The notes under the pieces were generated by a model. The model did not search any database and had not been told where the DNA came from. It saw nothing but the letters and a program-made list of their open reading frames with translations. 31,721 nt of DNA from Chara braunii. Its lineage: Eukaryota > Streptophyta > Charophyceae > Charales > Characeae. The stretch is from NCBI GenBank assembly GCA_003427395.1, contig BFEA01000309.1, positions 311,902 to 343,622 on the forward strand, in the 5' to 3' direction. The translations under genes were made by a program, and so were the position numbers. Every line of letters begins with the position of its first letter. Position 1 is the first letter of the stretch. Shown here one piece after another: positions 7,964 through 17,736 of the stretch.

Positions 7964-9433
7964 GGACGGAGGGGGGTAGGGGGTGCGGCGCCCGGGTCGC
8001 GGGGCGGTGCCTGGGGGTCGCGACCGGGGGTCAGGGGAGGGCTGTGGGGGCCGGGGATTGGGGTTTGCGGAGTGTCGGGGTTGGGGGGGTGTTGCGGAGT
8101 GGGGTGCCAGGGTGGTGAAGTGAAGTGCGTTGGCGAGCTCACAAGGCGGGATACAGGGTCGGGACTGGGCTGTAGGGTGCGCTGCCTGGGTGATGGTGCT
8201 GGGGTGCCGGGTGCGGTGCCTAGGTGGCGAGGTCACACGGCGGGATGTGGGGCCGGGACCGGGGTGTCGGGTGCGGTGTCGGGGTGTCGGGTGCGGTGCC
8301 TGGGTGTCGAGTGCGGTGCCTGGGACGCAGTGCCACCGCGTGCCACTGCGTGGGCGAGGCGCCGAGGTCACTCAGGTGATGGGGCATGATTGCGGGTGCC
8401 GGGGGGCGCGGCCCGTGCGGTGGGTGGGGGGCCTGGGGGCACTGGGCGCCCTGGGGGAATGGTGGACAGAGCCGCGGCCGGTTGTTGGGGTGACTGCTGC
8501 GCCAGCTGCTGGGAGTGGGCTGTCGTGGGCGACTCGTCGCTGTCGTGGTGTCGTGGACTCGTGGTTGTCGAAGTTTTGGGCCTTTTGGGCCTTTTGGCCC
8601 GTTGTCGGAGGGCACGGTATCCCGACCCTCCTCTGTGTACCAAATCCCTGCTTGGTACCAGTCCTCACTCTGATGCTCCGGCCTATAGACGTATCTTGGA
8701 CCCCTGCTGTTCCTGGTATCCAGGCTGTACCTCGGCGCGGACCAGTCCCGGTGACGATGCCCTTAACAAAAGGGGTCCGCCACAAGACTTCCATTGGTCC
8801 ACGAAGGCTCGTCGCCGTGCTGTACAGCAGAGCACAACCGGCCTGTGACCGTGGTAGCCGTCGGGTTCGCCCTGGGACGCGGAAGTGAGACGGCAGGCTC
8901 AGTCTTTTCAACTGCGCACCGAGCGTCCCTCTACTGAGTTATGGGTAAGGTGCATGAGACAGGAAGTCGTTGTCGGAAAAGAGAAGAGAAAAAGAAGAAT
9001 AAAAACGCCAAAATTTAGATCCGCCTTTGTATGGGGAAAATTCAGTGGCCGTAAGGCACTGAGATGCTACGATTACCTGTCTATTGTTATTAATTTTATT
9101 TACATAGTTTTCCTAATTTTAGCTTCTCAGCTGTTGTTTGGTCACTTCGTAGCGAGGGCGTCGATTCAGGTTTCAAACTGCAACTGGTTTCATGGGCTGG
9201 GTCTTACCTGACCGCTCGTATGCCCGTACCAGATCTAATTGTCCGAATCGCGTGGATCCCAGTGGCCAGAATAAGGGACAGATACAGAGAGAACTAAAAA
9301 AAAGAAAGAAAAGGAGGGAAGAGGTTGAAAATCGGGTTTCTAGATTCCTTCGTGAACGTGGGTCGTTGTCCAAGCAAGGCTGGTGCACAGAGAGATTTTG
9401 GGACGCCCTTTTCTTCCCTTTCCTTTTCCTGTG

Positions 9434-9434
<1 letters not shown>

Positions 9435-9465
<31 letters not shown>

Positions 9466-9483
9466 CCCTTTCCTTTTCCTGTG

Positions 9484-9537
<54 letters not shown>
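9435..9537. repeat. Two (TTA)n microsatellite blocks with a duplicated 18-bp pyrimidine spacer
   Basis: TTA runs at 9435-9465 and 9485-9537 are each preceded by CCTTTCCTTTTCCTGTGG. The same pair occurs in the 3' LTR. Poly-Tyr, poly-Leu, poly-Ile and poly-Asn ORFs across it are artifacts of the repeat. Confidence 0.95.
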
Positions 9538-10237
9538 TTTATTATTTAGTTTTCTAATTTTGATTTCTACCTGTTGGCCTTTCCTTTCGCGGGAAGCCAA
9601 CGGTTCGAATTTTGAACCATCTATCTGTGGCCTAAGTAGGCCGACCCCACGTATACAGTCTGTCGGTGAGCTTCGATCTGGCATCACGGGGCAGGACCTC
9701 AAAAGGAAGGCGACCCGTGGCCGCATCGGTAGGAGGCCTATCACCCCTTCATGGAGGGTCATAAGCCCCCTCCTTGCCATCGGACACGGGCACCCGATAG
9801 AAGTAGGCTGAAGGCATATTTTGAAGAAGGACGGAGATCCGTCGGTATCTCGTTATGGGACCGTCGCATCAGATCCGTGAGTCGCTTTTCAGGCCAGAAG
9901 AGTTTTAGTGGTTGGAAACAGAAGTCGATGTGATGACCGTTGAGTTCTGAACTCGGACACCTCTTAAATTGTCTAGTTTTAATTATATTATTAATTTTAA
10001 CTTTTTAAAATTATTTTTAAATCAAAAACAAAAAAAAGAGAAGGGGGTTGAAAAATGACTGTTTCGAGTCCGTCAATTAGAACGCCGAGGCCACTGCCAC
10101 CTTGCTCCGCGGGTGTGAGCGGCGATACACGCCGTAACCTCGATTTTTCGATAATCGGGACTATCTGTCTAGTAGACTCGCGTGCTGGTTAATACGGACT
10201 GAGCACTTGGCATTGGCTACGGAGGGAGAGGGCGGCT

Positions 10238-10756
10238 ATGGAAGATCGGAACGGCTTGCGCGGCTATCGGCCGCGGTATATGAAGTACTCCTGGATGTGG
10301 GAGCGAGAAGATGAGAAGGGTACTGTGGTGGAGACTATACTGACTTATGGTAAACCTGACGGGGAGGTGAGGCTAAAAATTAACGTGTGCGGTGGTAAAG
10401 AACAGGAAATGAGGAGGAATATAAAGGTGCAGGCCGCGGTTACTGAAGCCCGTAACAGGGACGAACGAAGGTGCAGGCGGGACGGAGTAACAGCGAGCAT
10501 GCGGGTAACGGTCACTTACCACGAGGACGACTCATCGACGGGGACTACTGACAGGGAGGTGCAGCAGAATGACCGGGACTTAGAGGGTGAGTCCGAGATG
10601 AGCGACAGAGAGGCAGATGTCCAGTCTTGGCATGGACTGGACCAGGTCCGCCGAAACCACCCGCTGGTGAGACCGGTGGAGGACGGGCCAGAGGCCAGTT
10701 CGGCCCAGCGCGGAGCGAGGCCGGCGAGGGACAAGACCACTGAGCGTAGGGGCTAG
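10238..10756 (+). CDS. Small LTR-encoded ORF, family 1 member (172 aa), unknown function
   Basis: An intact ATG-to-stop frame in the LTR, repeated identically at 29737-30255. Residues 15-60 read like a small beta-rich domain (WMWEREDEKGTVVETILTYG, then PDGEVRLKINV). Its pattern of Val/Ile-Glu, hydrophobic-x-Tyr, then Asp/Ser-Gly plus a basic or acidic residue is shared with the ORFs at 14017 and 14656. The C-terminal half is Arg/Asp/Glu-rich and probably disordered. No signal peptide or membrane segment is visible. I do not recognise a known family. It could be an accessory protein of the element or a chance ORF. The weak likeness to two other LTR ORFs favours the first. Confidence 0.4.
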   Translation: MEDRNGLRGYRPRYMKYSWMWEREDEKGTVVETILTYGKPDGEVRLKINVCGGKEQEMRRNIKVQAAVTEARNRDERRCRRDGVTASMRVTVTYHEDDSSTGTTDREVQQNDRDLEGESEMSDREADVQSWHGLDQVRRNHPLVRPVEDGPEASSAQRGARPARDKTTERRG

Positions 10757-11612
10757 AGAGATACGGGACGGTATTCGAGACGAAAGGGGGATACGTGCGC
10801 ACCGGGGGTCAACTAAGAGAGAAAGAGGCGAGAACTGGACGCGTGAGGGGGTGGAAGATGGTGACGTCAACAAGATTGCAGTGTGTGACAAGCTGCAAAG
10901 AGAGGACATGCCCGCGAGTCAGAGAGAGCAAGCGCGACGATTGAGTCGAGAGGTGGTCATGTGCGGGTGCGGGCTGCACGTAGCAAGGCCTGGTGTGTGA
11001 GAGGAGAGCCAGCGGAAAGGGAGACGGTGTGAGTAAGGCGGGACGTGAGTTCACAGAGGGTAGTTGACATCAACCACCGCTCGCACGCTCGTGTGGCGTG
11101 CCAGCACTTGCAGTAATGACGAAAAGATGAGGGAAGAGGGGAACCCGCAGGGACAACGTGAGAAGTAACCATCAAGAGAGGCTAGTCTGCGAGGCGCGAT
11201 GTAAGTGCTACTCGAACCGCTTGCCACGCACTAAGCACGGTCCCTCTCCGTTTGGGACTTAGATCAGCAGCTTTTTCACTTGTACTTGGGCTGTAATTAC
11301 CCGTTAATTAGTACATGGTCAGTGAGCGGGGGAGTGGTCAACGAAAGAGGAGACCGCGTAAACGAATGGGTGACAAGATGTGAGACTCTTGATCTGGGAG
11401 GACGTGTGCTATGAGCGGCCGCTATGCAGAGAATGTATAAGCGGACGAGAGAAGGGTGGCGAGAGCAGGTCGTACCAGTTGATGTCAACTTATGCTTTCG
11501 TCACAAGCATATGATATCAATCGTCTCTGTGCTCAGACAGGTGAGAAGAGATGAGAGAGAGGAAGAGTGGGGGTGACTGAGAGGCTTTTCATTGACGCCA
11601 ACCTGATCCCCT

Positions 11613-12074
11613 NGGTGGTGCTGAGCGTGTGGAGCGANCTNTGAGCGGTGGAATCAAGACCTGAGGTTATCGTTTTCTTCTTCGCATGATNNGGTGATNA
11701 GCNTATGGAAGGTCTCTATTGAGTAGTCGTCTCATAACTAAGCAGTTGACATTATCNACCTNTGNTGTTCACCGTCNGTTGTCCCGTGGGAACCGAAGGC
11801 CTTTTTGGTTNACCTCTTGGCTTATTCCCCGACATTGTTCTCTGTGCCCTCGTTTGCTCAGGGTACATTCCTNCGACTGTTAACGATCAGTTCCCCGAAT
11901 TACTAAAGAGGGCCTTGCGTGAAGGGAACCTCNTGATATAGTTGTAAGAATAATTAGTGATGGAAGAGTCAGAATCATCAGGTAAACTTTGGAACAAATG
12001 AGACTCACTGTGTTTTGCGTGGATTTCACTTTGGCAGTTAAGACCCTCTCAGCTCTTTTGTGGACACGGTTGTN
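11613..12074. other. Cluster of 15 ambiguous bases shared with the 3' LTR
   Basis: Unresolved bases occur at 11613, 11638, 11641, 11691, 11692, 11699, 11703, 11757, 11762, 11765, 11777, 11811, 11873, 11933 and 12074. Each has a counterpart exactly 19499 bp downstream. From 11100 to 14016 I see no credible gene, only short chance ORFs. Confidence 0.9.
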
Positions 12075-12889
12075 ACAGTTCATGGTATCTCTGGTAGTTT
12101 GCTCCATGTAGCGAGCACTGTGGGGAAAGCAGTCATTTCTTATGTGATAACGCCGTCATCTCATAATGTGTCATTTAATTGAATGATCATCTTCAATTCG
12201 TCGGACAAAATGCACGCCTGTGTTGAATGACTTGTTGAGTAATCGCCACGTAAGAGCGGCCGATCATACTTTTAGGGGATTTGTCTAAGACTCAGGCTCC
12301 GTTGGCAGCCACTTCTCATTCGGTATAAGCGCCCTACTGGAATGTTAGAAAGGCCGTTGACCTTGAGACCCTGTTTCTGGACTACGATGAGCTTGCACGT
12401 GGTGAAGTTTCCTTCCTATACTCCCGTTTAGCCCTTTTCCCTTCCACCCGGATCTTATGTCCATAACGCGTTTGGATGATCACAATAATTTGGAAGTCTC
12501 TGTTATCTCGTTTGCTTGAGGGTTGACAACTGACTTTGGCAAGCTTCTCAGCGAGCACTGAGCTCACTGTGCTCGTCAGAAAGGCTTTGGTCTGTCATTC
12601 AGAGTCCACTTTTTCTACAAAGGGGCAAAAGTTCTCAAACTTGAAAGACACCTAAAATGTTTGTTGTGGCTTGATGGGAGGGAAGTACGATGTGCTTAGA
12701 AAAGTCGCTTACTTACTCGTCAAGTTCCTGATTGACGGGGACTGAGCCTGATTCTTGTTCAGTGAGGTATGTGAAGCTCTGAGTAGGGGGACACTCCTCT
12801 TTCTGGTGAAGCACTGATTAAGTGGGAATATGGTTTTCGATGACTGCATAATGAAGGACTGGGTTATTTGAGACTGTTATGAGTTGATA

Positions 12890-12918
12890 CATATGTATAT
12901 ATATACACATATATATAA
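12890..12918. repeat. AT/TATA microsatellite in the LTR
   Basis: A short alternating run of ATATGTATATATATACACATATATATA type, written here only as a pattern. It could act as an AT-rich promoter element but nothing else supports that. Confidence 0.7.
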
Positions 12919-13394
12919 GTGATATAAGTTAGGTTATTGAAAATTCGTTTATACAGAGGTGGGAAGCTAGTTTGAGCTCTCCCCCTGAGAGTAGCAATGT
13001 TCTAAGTCGGAACGCAACTGAGACGTTGTACAGTGCACGTCTTACCCCATCCACGTGCGGAAACGTCTTTTGTGTGACGAATGAAGTAAGGTTGTGGATT
13101 ACTGAGTTCCGTACTAAGCTGATCAGACTAAGAAACAGAGTCGATAACTTTTCTTAGTTTTGTATGCGTGAGAAAAGGGGTGGTAATACTGTATTTGTTG
13201 AATCCTAGAAGTCTCGCTCTCATCTGAGGGCTGAGTGCCCGGATATCCGTTATTGTGCGCGAGCGACTGTGGGATCACGTCTCCTGAGCGATACGGGATA
13301 CCTTAATGTCCTCAAGTGATACTTAGTATCGTGCGCAATCTCAAGCCTTACAACAAAGTTAGCTTACCATGGAGAGGGGTGGACTGTTCCTGGC

Positions 13395-13400
13395 TATAAA
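13395..13400 (+). promoter_or_regulatory. TATA-like box, possible LTR promoter
   Basis: The context is CTGGCTATAAACTGACC. It lies in the second half of the inferred LTR, about 620 bp before the first downstream small ORF (14017). A start about 30 bp downstream would place the ORFs at 14017, 14656 and 15391 in the 5' leader of the genomic RNA. There is no other support. Confidence 0.25.
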
Positions 13401-14016
13401 CTGACCTGTCAAGCGTGTGTGCCCTCGGCGAAAAAGGGTTGCACGAATGCCGACTCAGAACTACCCACTAGTCTGGCGGTGAGCTAGCTTATGTAAGAGC
13501 GTAAGCCAAACATGACAATCCAGGCTCACGAGCAGGTGGGTGGGGACCAGATCAGACCCGAGTGAAAGTCATGGGAGAGCAAATATCGAAAANGGTGAGT
13601 GAATAATGGTTTATCTCCAGGAACTGAAAGAAAAGTTGTGCAGTACAAATCCTTTTCACTGAAAGACAGCGGATTAAATAAAGAGGAAGTAGGGATCACC
13701 CGGGGAATCAGGCATGAAAAGTATAGCCCCAAGAGTGGCTTGTTCGTCGAGTGCGGTGATCAATTCGTACACGGCCAGAATTGGATCGCTGCTCAGTCAC
13801 TGTTCAATCATTATTCAAGCAAAGTCAGTGTGTAGCCAAAGTTTGATAGTTAATCTGTCAGCATCTTGGANGTCAGAAGACATCCAGTNAGCGGTAATTN
13901 TAACCAATCATATGGCATAGTGNCTTACNNCTTTGGCCTTGGGCAGTGNTCGAGGCATACCAACTTCGTATATCTCGTTCAGGTTGTGGTCTAAATCTCG
14001 AAGTAACTGGGGAATC

Positions 14017-14262
14017 ATGAAAAAGGATGAGATTCTAGTGATTAAAAGCAGATTCAACAGAGACAAGGGGGAAGGCTGGGAGGAAGAGGCATACAAGGAC
14101 ATGGAGAAACACAGATTGATTCAAAGAAAGTTTGCTATTGAGATAGTTGGGGAAAGGAAGTACATCGAATATGTAATTTACTTCTACGGACTTGATGGGA
14201 AACCATACAACACTCTCTCTCGATTAGAAATGGTTGAGCAGGCAAGGGCAGAGGTTGAGTAG
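14017..14262 (+). CDS. Small LTR-encoded ORF, family 1 member (81 aa)
   Basis: The ATG at 14017 is preferred over the upstream in-frame ATG at 13933, because the first part of the longer frame crosses ambiguous bases and shows no similarity to relatives. The protein is highly charged. Its C-terminal half (RKFAIEIVGERKYIEYVIYF, then YGLDGKPYNTLSRLEMVEQA) aligns almost without gaps to the ORF at 14656 and more loosely to the one at 10238. The shared pattern is a beta hairpin-like stretch with Ile/Val-Glu-Tyr, x-Tyr, Asp/Ser-Gly-Lys/Arg, then a short helix. No known family is recognised. Confidence 0.45.
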   Translation: MKKDEILVIKSRFNRDKGEGWEEEAYKDMEKHRLIQRKFAIEIVGERKYIEYVIYFYGLDGKPYNTLSRLEMVEQARAEVE

Positions 14263-14309
14263 TAAAGAGAAAAAGAGCAGACGGTTTTCGAACGAGGCCC
14301 TCGGGTTAC

Positions 14310-14600
14310 TGAAACTCTGACTCAGATAACAGGACTCAGGGTAAGGGCCCTGAGCGGTATTCAGATCAGGATTCAGACTCGGTACTCGGGACCATATTCA
14401 GATTAGTGTTTAGACTCAGTATTCAGGACAGTGCACGGAACTGTACTCGGAACTGTATTTGGGACAGAGCTCAGAACTGTACTCGGAACTGTACTGGGAC
14501 AGAACTCAGAACTGTACTTGGAACTGTACTCGGAGTTGTACTCAGAATTGTACTCTGGACAGTACTTGGGACTGCATTCAGAATAACACTTCTGAGCTGC
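14310..14600. repeat. Degenerate minisatellite, GGAACTGTACTC-type units
   Basis: About 280 bp of imperfect tandem units of 12-18 bp built around ACTGTACTCGGA and CTCAGAACTGTA. ORFs on both strands here (Cys/Tyr/Ser-rich or Asn/Cys/Thr-rich) come from the repeat. It separates the small ORFs at 14017 and 14656. Confidence 0.75.
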
Positions 14601-14655
14601 AATCTCAGCAGCAGCAGTCAACTGGTAACCAAACAGCGGGAAACTCATAGGAGAG

Positions 14656-14910
14656 ATGGGGGACAGTGATACAGTTAGAGTGGCTTGCTCGTTGCATCAA
14701 GTCTCAACGAGGGATTGGAGGGAGACGGTAACCGATAACTATAATTGCCAGACTACCGTCATGATGAAGCACGTGCTGATACTCGTAAGAAACCATACAA
14801 AAGTTGAATATACCTACTATATGTATGACAAGAGCGGAAGACTGTGTGCAACCATCTCATCTGTGGGTTCTGTTGAGGAGGCACAGAGAACCATTTGTAG
14901 ATACAAGTAA
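14656..14910 (+). CDS. Small LTR-encoded ORF, family 1 member (84 aa)
   Basis: An intact frame whose second half (MMKHVLILVRNHTKVEYTYY, then MYDKSGRLCATISSVGSVEE) aligns with the ORF at 14017 at nearly every position of a predicted strand-turn-strand-helix pattern. The first 35 residues are polar and not shared. It sits between two minisatellites, in the same orientation as all other small ORFs of the element. Function unknown. Its compactness and similarity to its neighbour suggest tandem duplication of an accessory gene. Confidence 0.45.
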   Translation: MGDSDTVRVACSLHQVSTRDWRETVTDNYNCQTTVMMKHVLILVRNHTKVEYTYYMYDKSGRLCATISSVGSVEEAQRTICRYK

Positions 14911-15107
14911 AACGAAATTGCACCGGACAGAAAGTGAGTGAGATAAGATTGGATCAGGTTGGAAACTAGTAGCTACCAGAAATACTGCAAACCTGCAAGA
15001 TACGAGGATAAATGGCAAACAGTTATGACACGGTAGTCACCGACAAATCAACAATTCAGAAAATAATCAGCATTTGACTCAGCAACTAGTAATCTCAACA
15101 ACAGTTA

Positions 15108-15335
15108 GTTCTGCGGCAGCAATCAGTTTCCGGTAATCAGTTTCCAGCAATAATTTTCCGATAATCAGTTTCCTGTAGTAATTTCCCGGATACCAGTTTC
15201 TAGCATTAATTTTTCATCAATCAGTCTTCAACATTAATTTTCAGCATTCAGTCTTCAACACTAGTCTTCAACACTCAGTTCTCAGCATTCAGTTGTCGAC
15301 ATTCAGCTTTCAGCAAACAGTTTTTTGCAATGAGT
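15108..15335. repeat. Degenerate minisatellite, CAGTTTCC / CAACATTCAGT units
   Basis: About 230 bp of imperfect 10-20 bp units such as AATCAGTTTCC, CATTAATTTTCAG and CTTCAACACTCAG. It ends about 55 bp before the ORF at 15391. A similar TTCAG-rich tract follows pol at 25203-25310. Confidence 0.7.
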
Positions 15336-15390
15336 TCAAGTAATCACCTCTCCAGGACCATCTGGTCAGTTTGCACTGGCAAGAATACTC

Positions 15391-15807
15391 ATGAGCACAG
15401 TTCAGTCTACGCCGGTCAGTGAGTCAGTGCTGGCCAGCCTCAACCGGTTTTCATGCAAAGAGACATCCCGTTATCGGTATGTTAGTGCCATTGGTTTCAG
15501 ACAGGGAGATCTGTCAATCTTCGTTGTCCAGACCAGTTTTGTTGATGACACTATCCACGATCTGAGGCCTTACCTGAAGAAGGGCAAGGAGACTCATGAA
15601 CTTTTCGATCCAGTCTGGATCTCAGCCACCGAATACCTTGAGCAGAGAGAGAGGGAGCTCGATGGGAATGACACTACGTTGATTCGCAGCTTCGGGCCGA
15701 GGTTTTATACTAACTATCCTAGGCCTCCAGTCCCTTCTCCTCTCACTGATGGCATGAGTTGGTTGGATGTGATTGGTTTGCCAAAGAGGTCGACATTCAG
15801 GCGCTGA
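15391..15807 (+). CDS. Small ORF, family 2 member 1 (138 aa), inside the LTR
   Basis: An intact frame with the full set of family 2 landmarks. These are an N-terminal helix (ESVLASLNRFSCKE), a strand region (LSIFVVQTSFVDD), the signature IHDLRPYLKKG, a charged helix (EYLEQRERELDG), a Pro-rich stretch (PRPPVPSPL), and a C-terminal Trp-containing helix (MSWLDVIGLPKR). The paralogs at 16853, 17245, 17733 and 18167 have these in the same order. This is the only member upstream of the PBS, so it should exist in both LTRs. An overlapping frame (15759-16034) continues past its stop but shows no family likeness. I recognise no known domain. Confidence 0.6.
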   Translation: MSTVQSTPVSESVLASLNRFSCKETSRYRYVSAIGFRQGDLSIFVVQTSFVDDTIHDLRPYLKKGKETHELFDPVWISATEYLEQRERELDGNDTTLIRSFGPRFYTNYPRPPVPSPLTDGMSWLDVIGLPKRSTFRR

Positions 15808-16321
15808 CCGAGCCCACCGAGTATCCCTACCTCAGAGGAGGAGTCTTTTCAATGGACAGACTGCCTACTTTGTGGGAGGAGTTTTGCTCCATGGTTAACT
15901 ACTGTGGCATGTGCCTCGGATGGTCGTGCTCAGAGCTTGCTGGCTACATGTGGCATTTTGTCACGAAGCTTCAGCCTCAGATTGTACGTGGACGTGGGTC
16001 TCGGCACCAGAGAAGATCAGTGAAAAGAGATTGAGAGAGACTGACCAAAGGGATGAGTGAGGACTCTTGAGAGGTGCTGACCATGCTCGTTTATGTGTAC
16101 TTTCTGAGATTATTATGAGTTCTCATTCTTTGCCTCATTCATTTGATTTTGCCTTTGCTCGAGTCAGTTGGTCTTGCTTCTTGCATTGTTCTTATCTGAA
16201 GATTGTTATCGTTGATGATTCTGTCACAGTGCTCGAAATCAAATTGACATAATTGAAGCATGCATAGCACCCCATAATTTTATGATTATTATTTGCATAA
16301 TTCTCCGCTGTTCCGAATCAA

Positions 16322-16327
16322 AATAAA
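16322..16327 (+). terminator. Polyadenylation signal AATAAA near the LTR end
   Basis: AATAAA lies about 190 bp before the LTR end, where the R/U5 border of an LTR element would be expected. In the 3' LTR the equivalent site would end the genomic RNA. A single hexamer, so modest evidence. Nothing gene-like is seen from 16035 to 16515. Confidence 0.35.
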
Positions 16328-16519
16328 AGATTCCTAAGGCTAGGGACCGGCGAAGATCGTAATTGAAGGGTCTCACTCAAAGTTGGACGCACACAACAGG
16401 AAGAAATTTGCATTATTTGATTTATTTTATTCATTGCAATCAACAACAAATCCTGCGTGATAGCCTGTTGGCTTTCTGGTCGCCCTAAGTGGTCGGACTA
16501 GAAAAAAGTGCGACAAAAA

Positions 16520-16537
16520 TGGCGCCGTTGCCGGGGA
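16520..16537 (+). promoter_or_regulatory. Primer-binding site complementary to tRNA-Asp
   Basis: TGGCGCCGTTGCCGGGGA matches, over 18 bases, the complement of the 3' end (with CCA) of plant-type tRNA-Asp(GTC). It sits four bases after the LTR end CGACA. tRNA-Asp priming is common in plant Tat/Athila-type gypsy elements (established knowledge). This site fixes the 5' LTR border. From 16538 to 16852 I see only untranslated leader. Confidence 0.93.
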
Positions 16538-16852
16538 ATATGAAAAGATTTTCGTGTCCGGAACGAGTCTGGGTCATCATCATCTTTGAGCTTTGATTAG
16601 GACGTGAGAATTGTTGATGTTTCTGTGAGCATCATGTTAATTTTATTACTCTCATTTGAGTCCTGATTCTCTTGAGAATCACGGCTGCTAACTGTGATTT
16701 ATTTCATCCTTGTGTGAGGTACCACGCTGGATCGGGAAAAGGAGATCGATATTATTGACTGGAGAGAATCAAGTTTGACACAAGGTATGCCCAATTATCA
16801 TCCAACACGCTGAAAAGAACTGAAAGGAAGAGGGTGAGACGGATCGAGACAA

Positions 16853-17261
16853 ATGCTGGTCGACGGTATTATGAAAGAATTGTCTAAATTTACTACAAGG
16901 GGAATATTTCCTTACGGATATGAGGCTTGTTGGGGCTATCACTATCGTGGCCATATGTGTAGTGTTGACTCACTTCTTGGAGGAAGATATCTATGATATC
17001 CGCCCATACGTCAAGAAAGGAGGCAACAATGATGGTGATAATTTTAATTGGTTATGGGAGATCGTGATCCAATTTATTTATGATGAAAAGACAGATCTAA
17101 TTAAGCAAAAGAAGAAAGTGGAATGGGGTATAATGCCAGTAACATACAAGATTGTTCCAATCCCTCCTATACCTGACAGCTATTTTGATGGGACTAACTA
17201 CCTGCCAATAATCAACATGGTATTGACGAGGGAGAAAAGAAACGGTGGTCATGAGAGATGA
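16853..17261 (+). pseudogene. Small ORF, family 2 member 2, frameshifted
   Basis: The N-terminal part starts at the ATG at 16853 (MLVDGIMKELSKFTTRGIFP) and matches the paralogs' SLNxxSxRxxFPY block. The remainder lies in another frame (from about 16925: VVLTHFLEED, IYDIRPYVKKGG, then PIPPIPDSYFDGTNYLPIIN). A single frameshift near 16925-16940 therefore splits the gene. The signature D-I-R-x-Y-V and the C-terminal aromatic helix are intact. It overlaps the start of the next member by 17 bp. Function unknown. Confidence 0.6.
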
Positions 17262-17736
17262 AGAGATTTCAGAAGAAGTAATCAAACAAAGAAGGTCAAA
17301 TTTCGGCAGAGGTTCGGGTCCAAGTAAAGAGAAGGTTGAATGTCTCCTAAGGTCGCTAAATACTCTGAGCAAGAGAGAGACATTTCCATATGAAGTTGTC
17401 AGGTATGAGATGGTCGAGAGTGGGTGGGAGCAGGAACGATTATATGTACTGACATTCTATTTCACGGACCTGGATGTGTATGACTCAAGAATTTATGTCC
17501 CAAAGGAAAGAACTGCTGATGCAGTATATGGGAGATGCTGGGGATTTGCTGAAGAAATCGTATTGAAAGAGAGAGAGAGGCTTGAGAAAAAGAACAAGTG
17601 TTTCACTAGATCTACTCGATTTACTTTCTTCGAGGGATTTTCTGCTCCTCCCTTGCCTGATAAAAATTTATCAAAAGATGATTGGTTTTCAGTGATTGAA
17701 TTTGCCCAGAGAGTGAAAAGAGGTCAAAGAGCTTGA
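17245..17736 (+). CDS. Small ORF, family 2 member 3 (163 aa), intact
   Basis: Intact frame. Landmarks are a basic N-terminus, CLLRSLNTLSKRETFPYEVV and then RYE (about residues 33-56), RLYVLTFYFTDLDVYDSRIY and then VPKER (about 65-90), a charged helix LKERERLEKK (about 106-118), a Pro-rich loop with SAPPLPDK, and DDWFSVIEFAQRVKRGQ at the C-terminus. It is strongly similar to the next gene across its length. Its stop overlaps the next start (ATGA), so a translating ribosome could re-initiate. No signal peptide, membrane segment or known catalytic motif is visible. Confidence 0.7.
   Translation: MVMRDEEISEEVIKQRRSNFGRGSGPSKEKVECLLRSLNTLSKRETFPYEVVRYEMVESGWEQERLYVLTFYFTDLDVYDSRIYVPKERTADAVYGRCWGFAEEIVLKERERLEKKNKCFTRSTRFTFFEGFSAPPLPDKNLSKDDWFSVIEFAQRVKRGQRA

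Larger units (their letters stand above)
7481..8602. other. GC-rich low-complexity block of uncertain origin
   Basis: Composition switches abruptly from AT-rich to strongly GC-rich at about 7481 and stays so to the LTR edge. The block holds an A25 run (7561-7585), a hairpin (7620-7648), a mate-pair adapter (7926-7963), degenerate repeats of GGTGCGGTGCC / GGGTGTCG type (about 8160-8345) and three GGGCCTTTT units (8574-8599). Overlapping ORFs on both strands are by-products of GC richness and repeats. It could be another repeat family, or foreign sequence brought in by a bad join. Confidence 0.5.
8603..16515 (+). mobile_element. 5' long terminal repeat, about 7.9 kb, of a giant Ty3/gypsy element
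   Basis: The left edge is where homology to the 3' copy (28104 onward) begins, with TGTCGGAGGG. The right edge is set by CGACA at 16511-16515, four bases before a textbook tRNA-Asp primer-binding site. TGTCG and CGACA form the usual short terminal inverted repeat with TG...CA ends. Only 8603-12222 can be compared with the other LTR in this window; the rest is inferred from the PBS position. It contains TTA microsatellites, small ORFs (10238, 14017, 14656, 15391), degenerate minisatellites, a TATA-like box and a polyadenylation signal. LTRs this long are rare. Confidence 0.7.

Noticed and set aside
7300-8911. Many long overlapping ORFs on both strands in the GC-rich block
   Set aside because: High GC and simple repeats make stops rare; several frames run through the adapter and give known artifact peptides.
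9192-9811. ORFs rich in poly-Tyr, poly-Leu, poly-Ile or poly-Asn (also 28691-29310)
   Set aside because: They are translations of the (TTA)n microsatellite in different frames.
12972-13157. 61-aa ORF in the LTR
   Set aside because: Short, no relative among the other small ORFs, and no ATG-initiated support; likely chance.
15759-16034. ORF of 91 aa overlapping the end of family 2 member 1
   Set aside because: No similarity to the small-ORF families, and its start is the shadow of the previous gene; it may be a decayed extension but I cannot support it.
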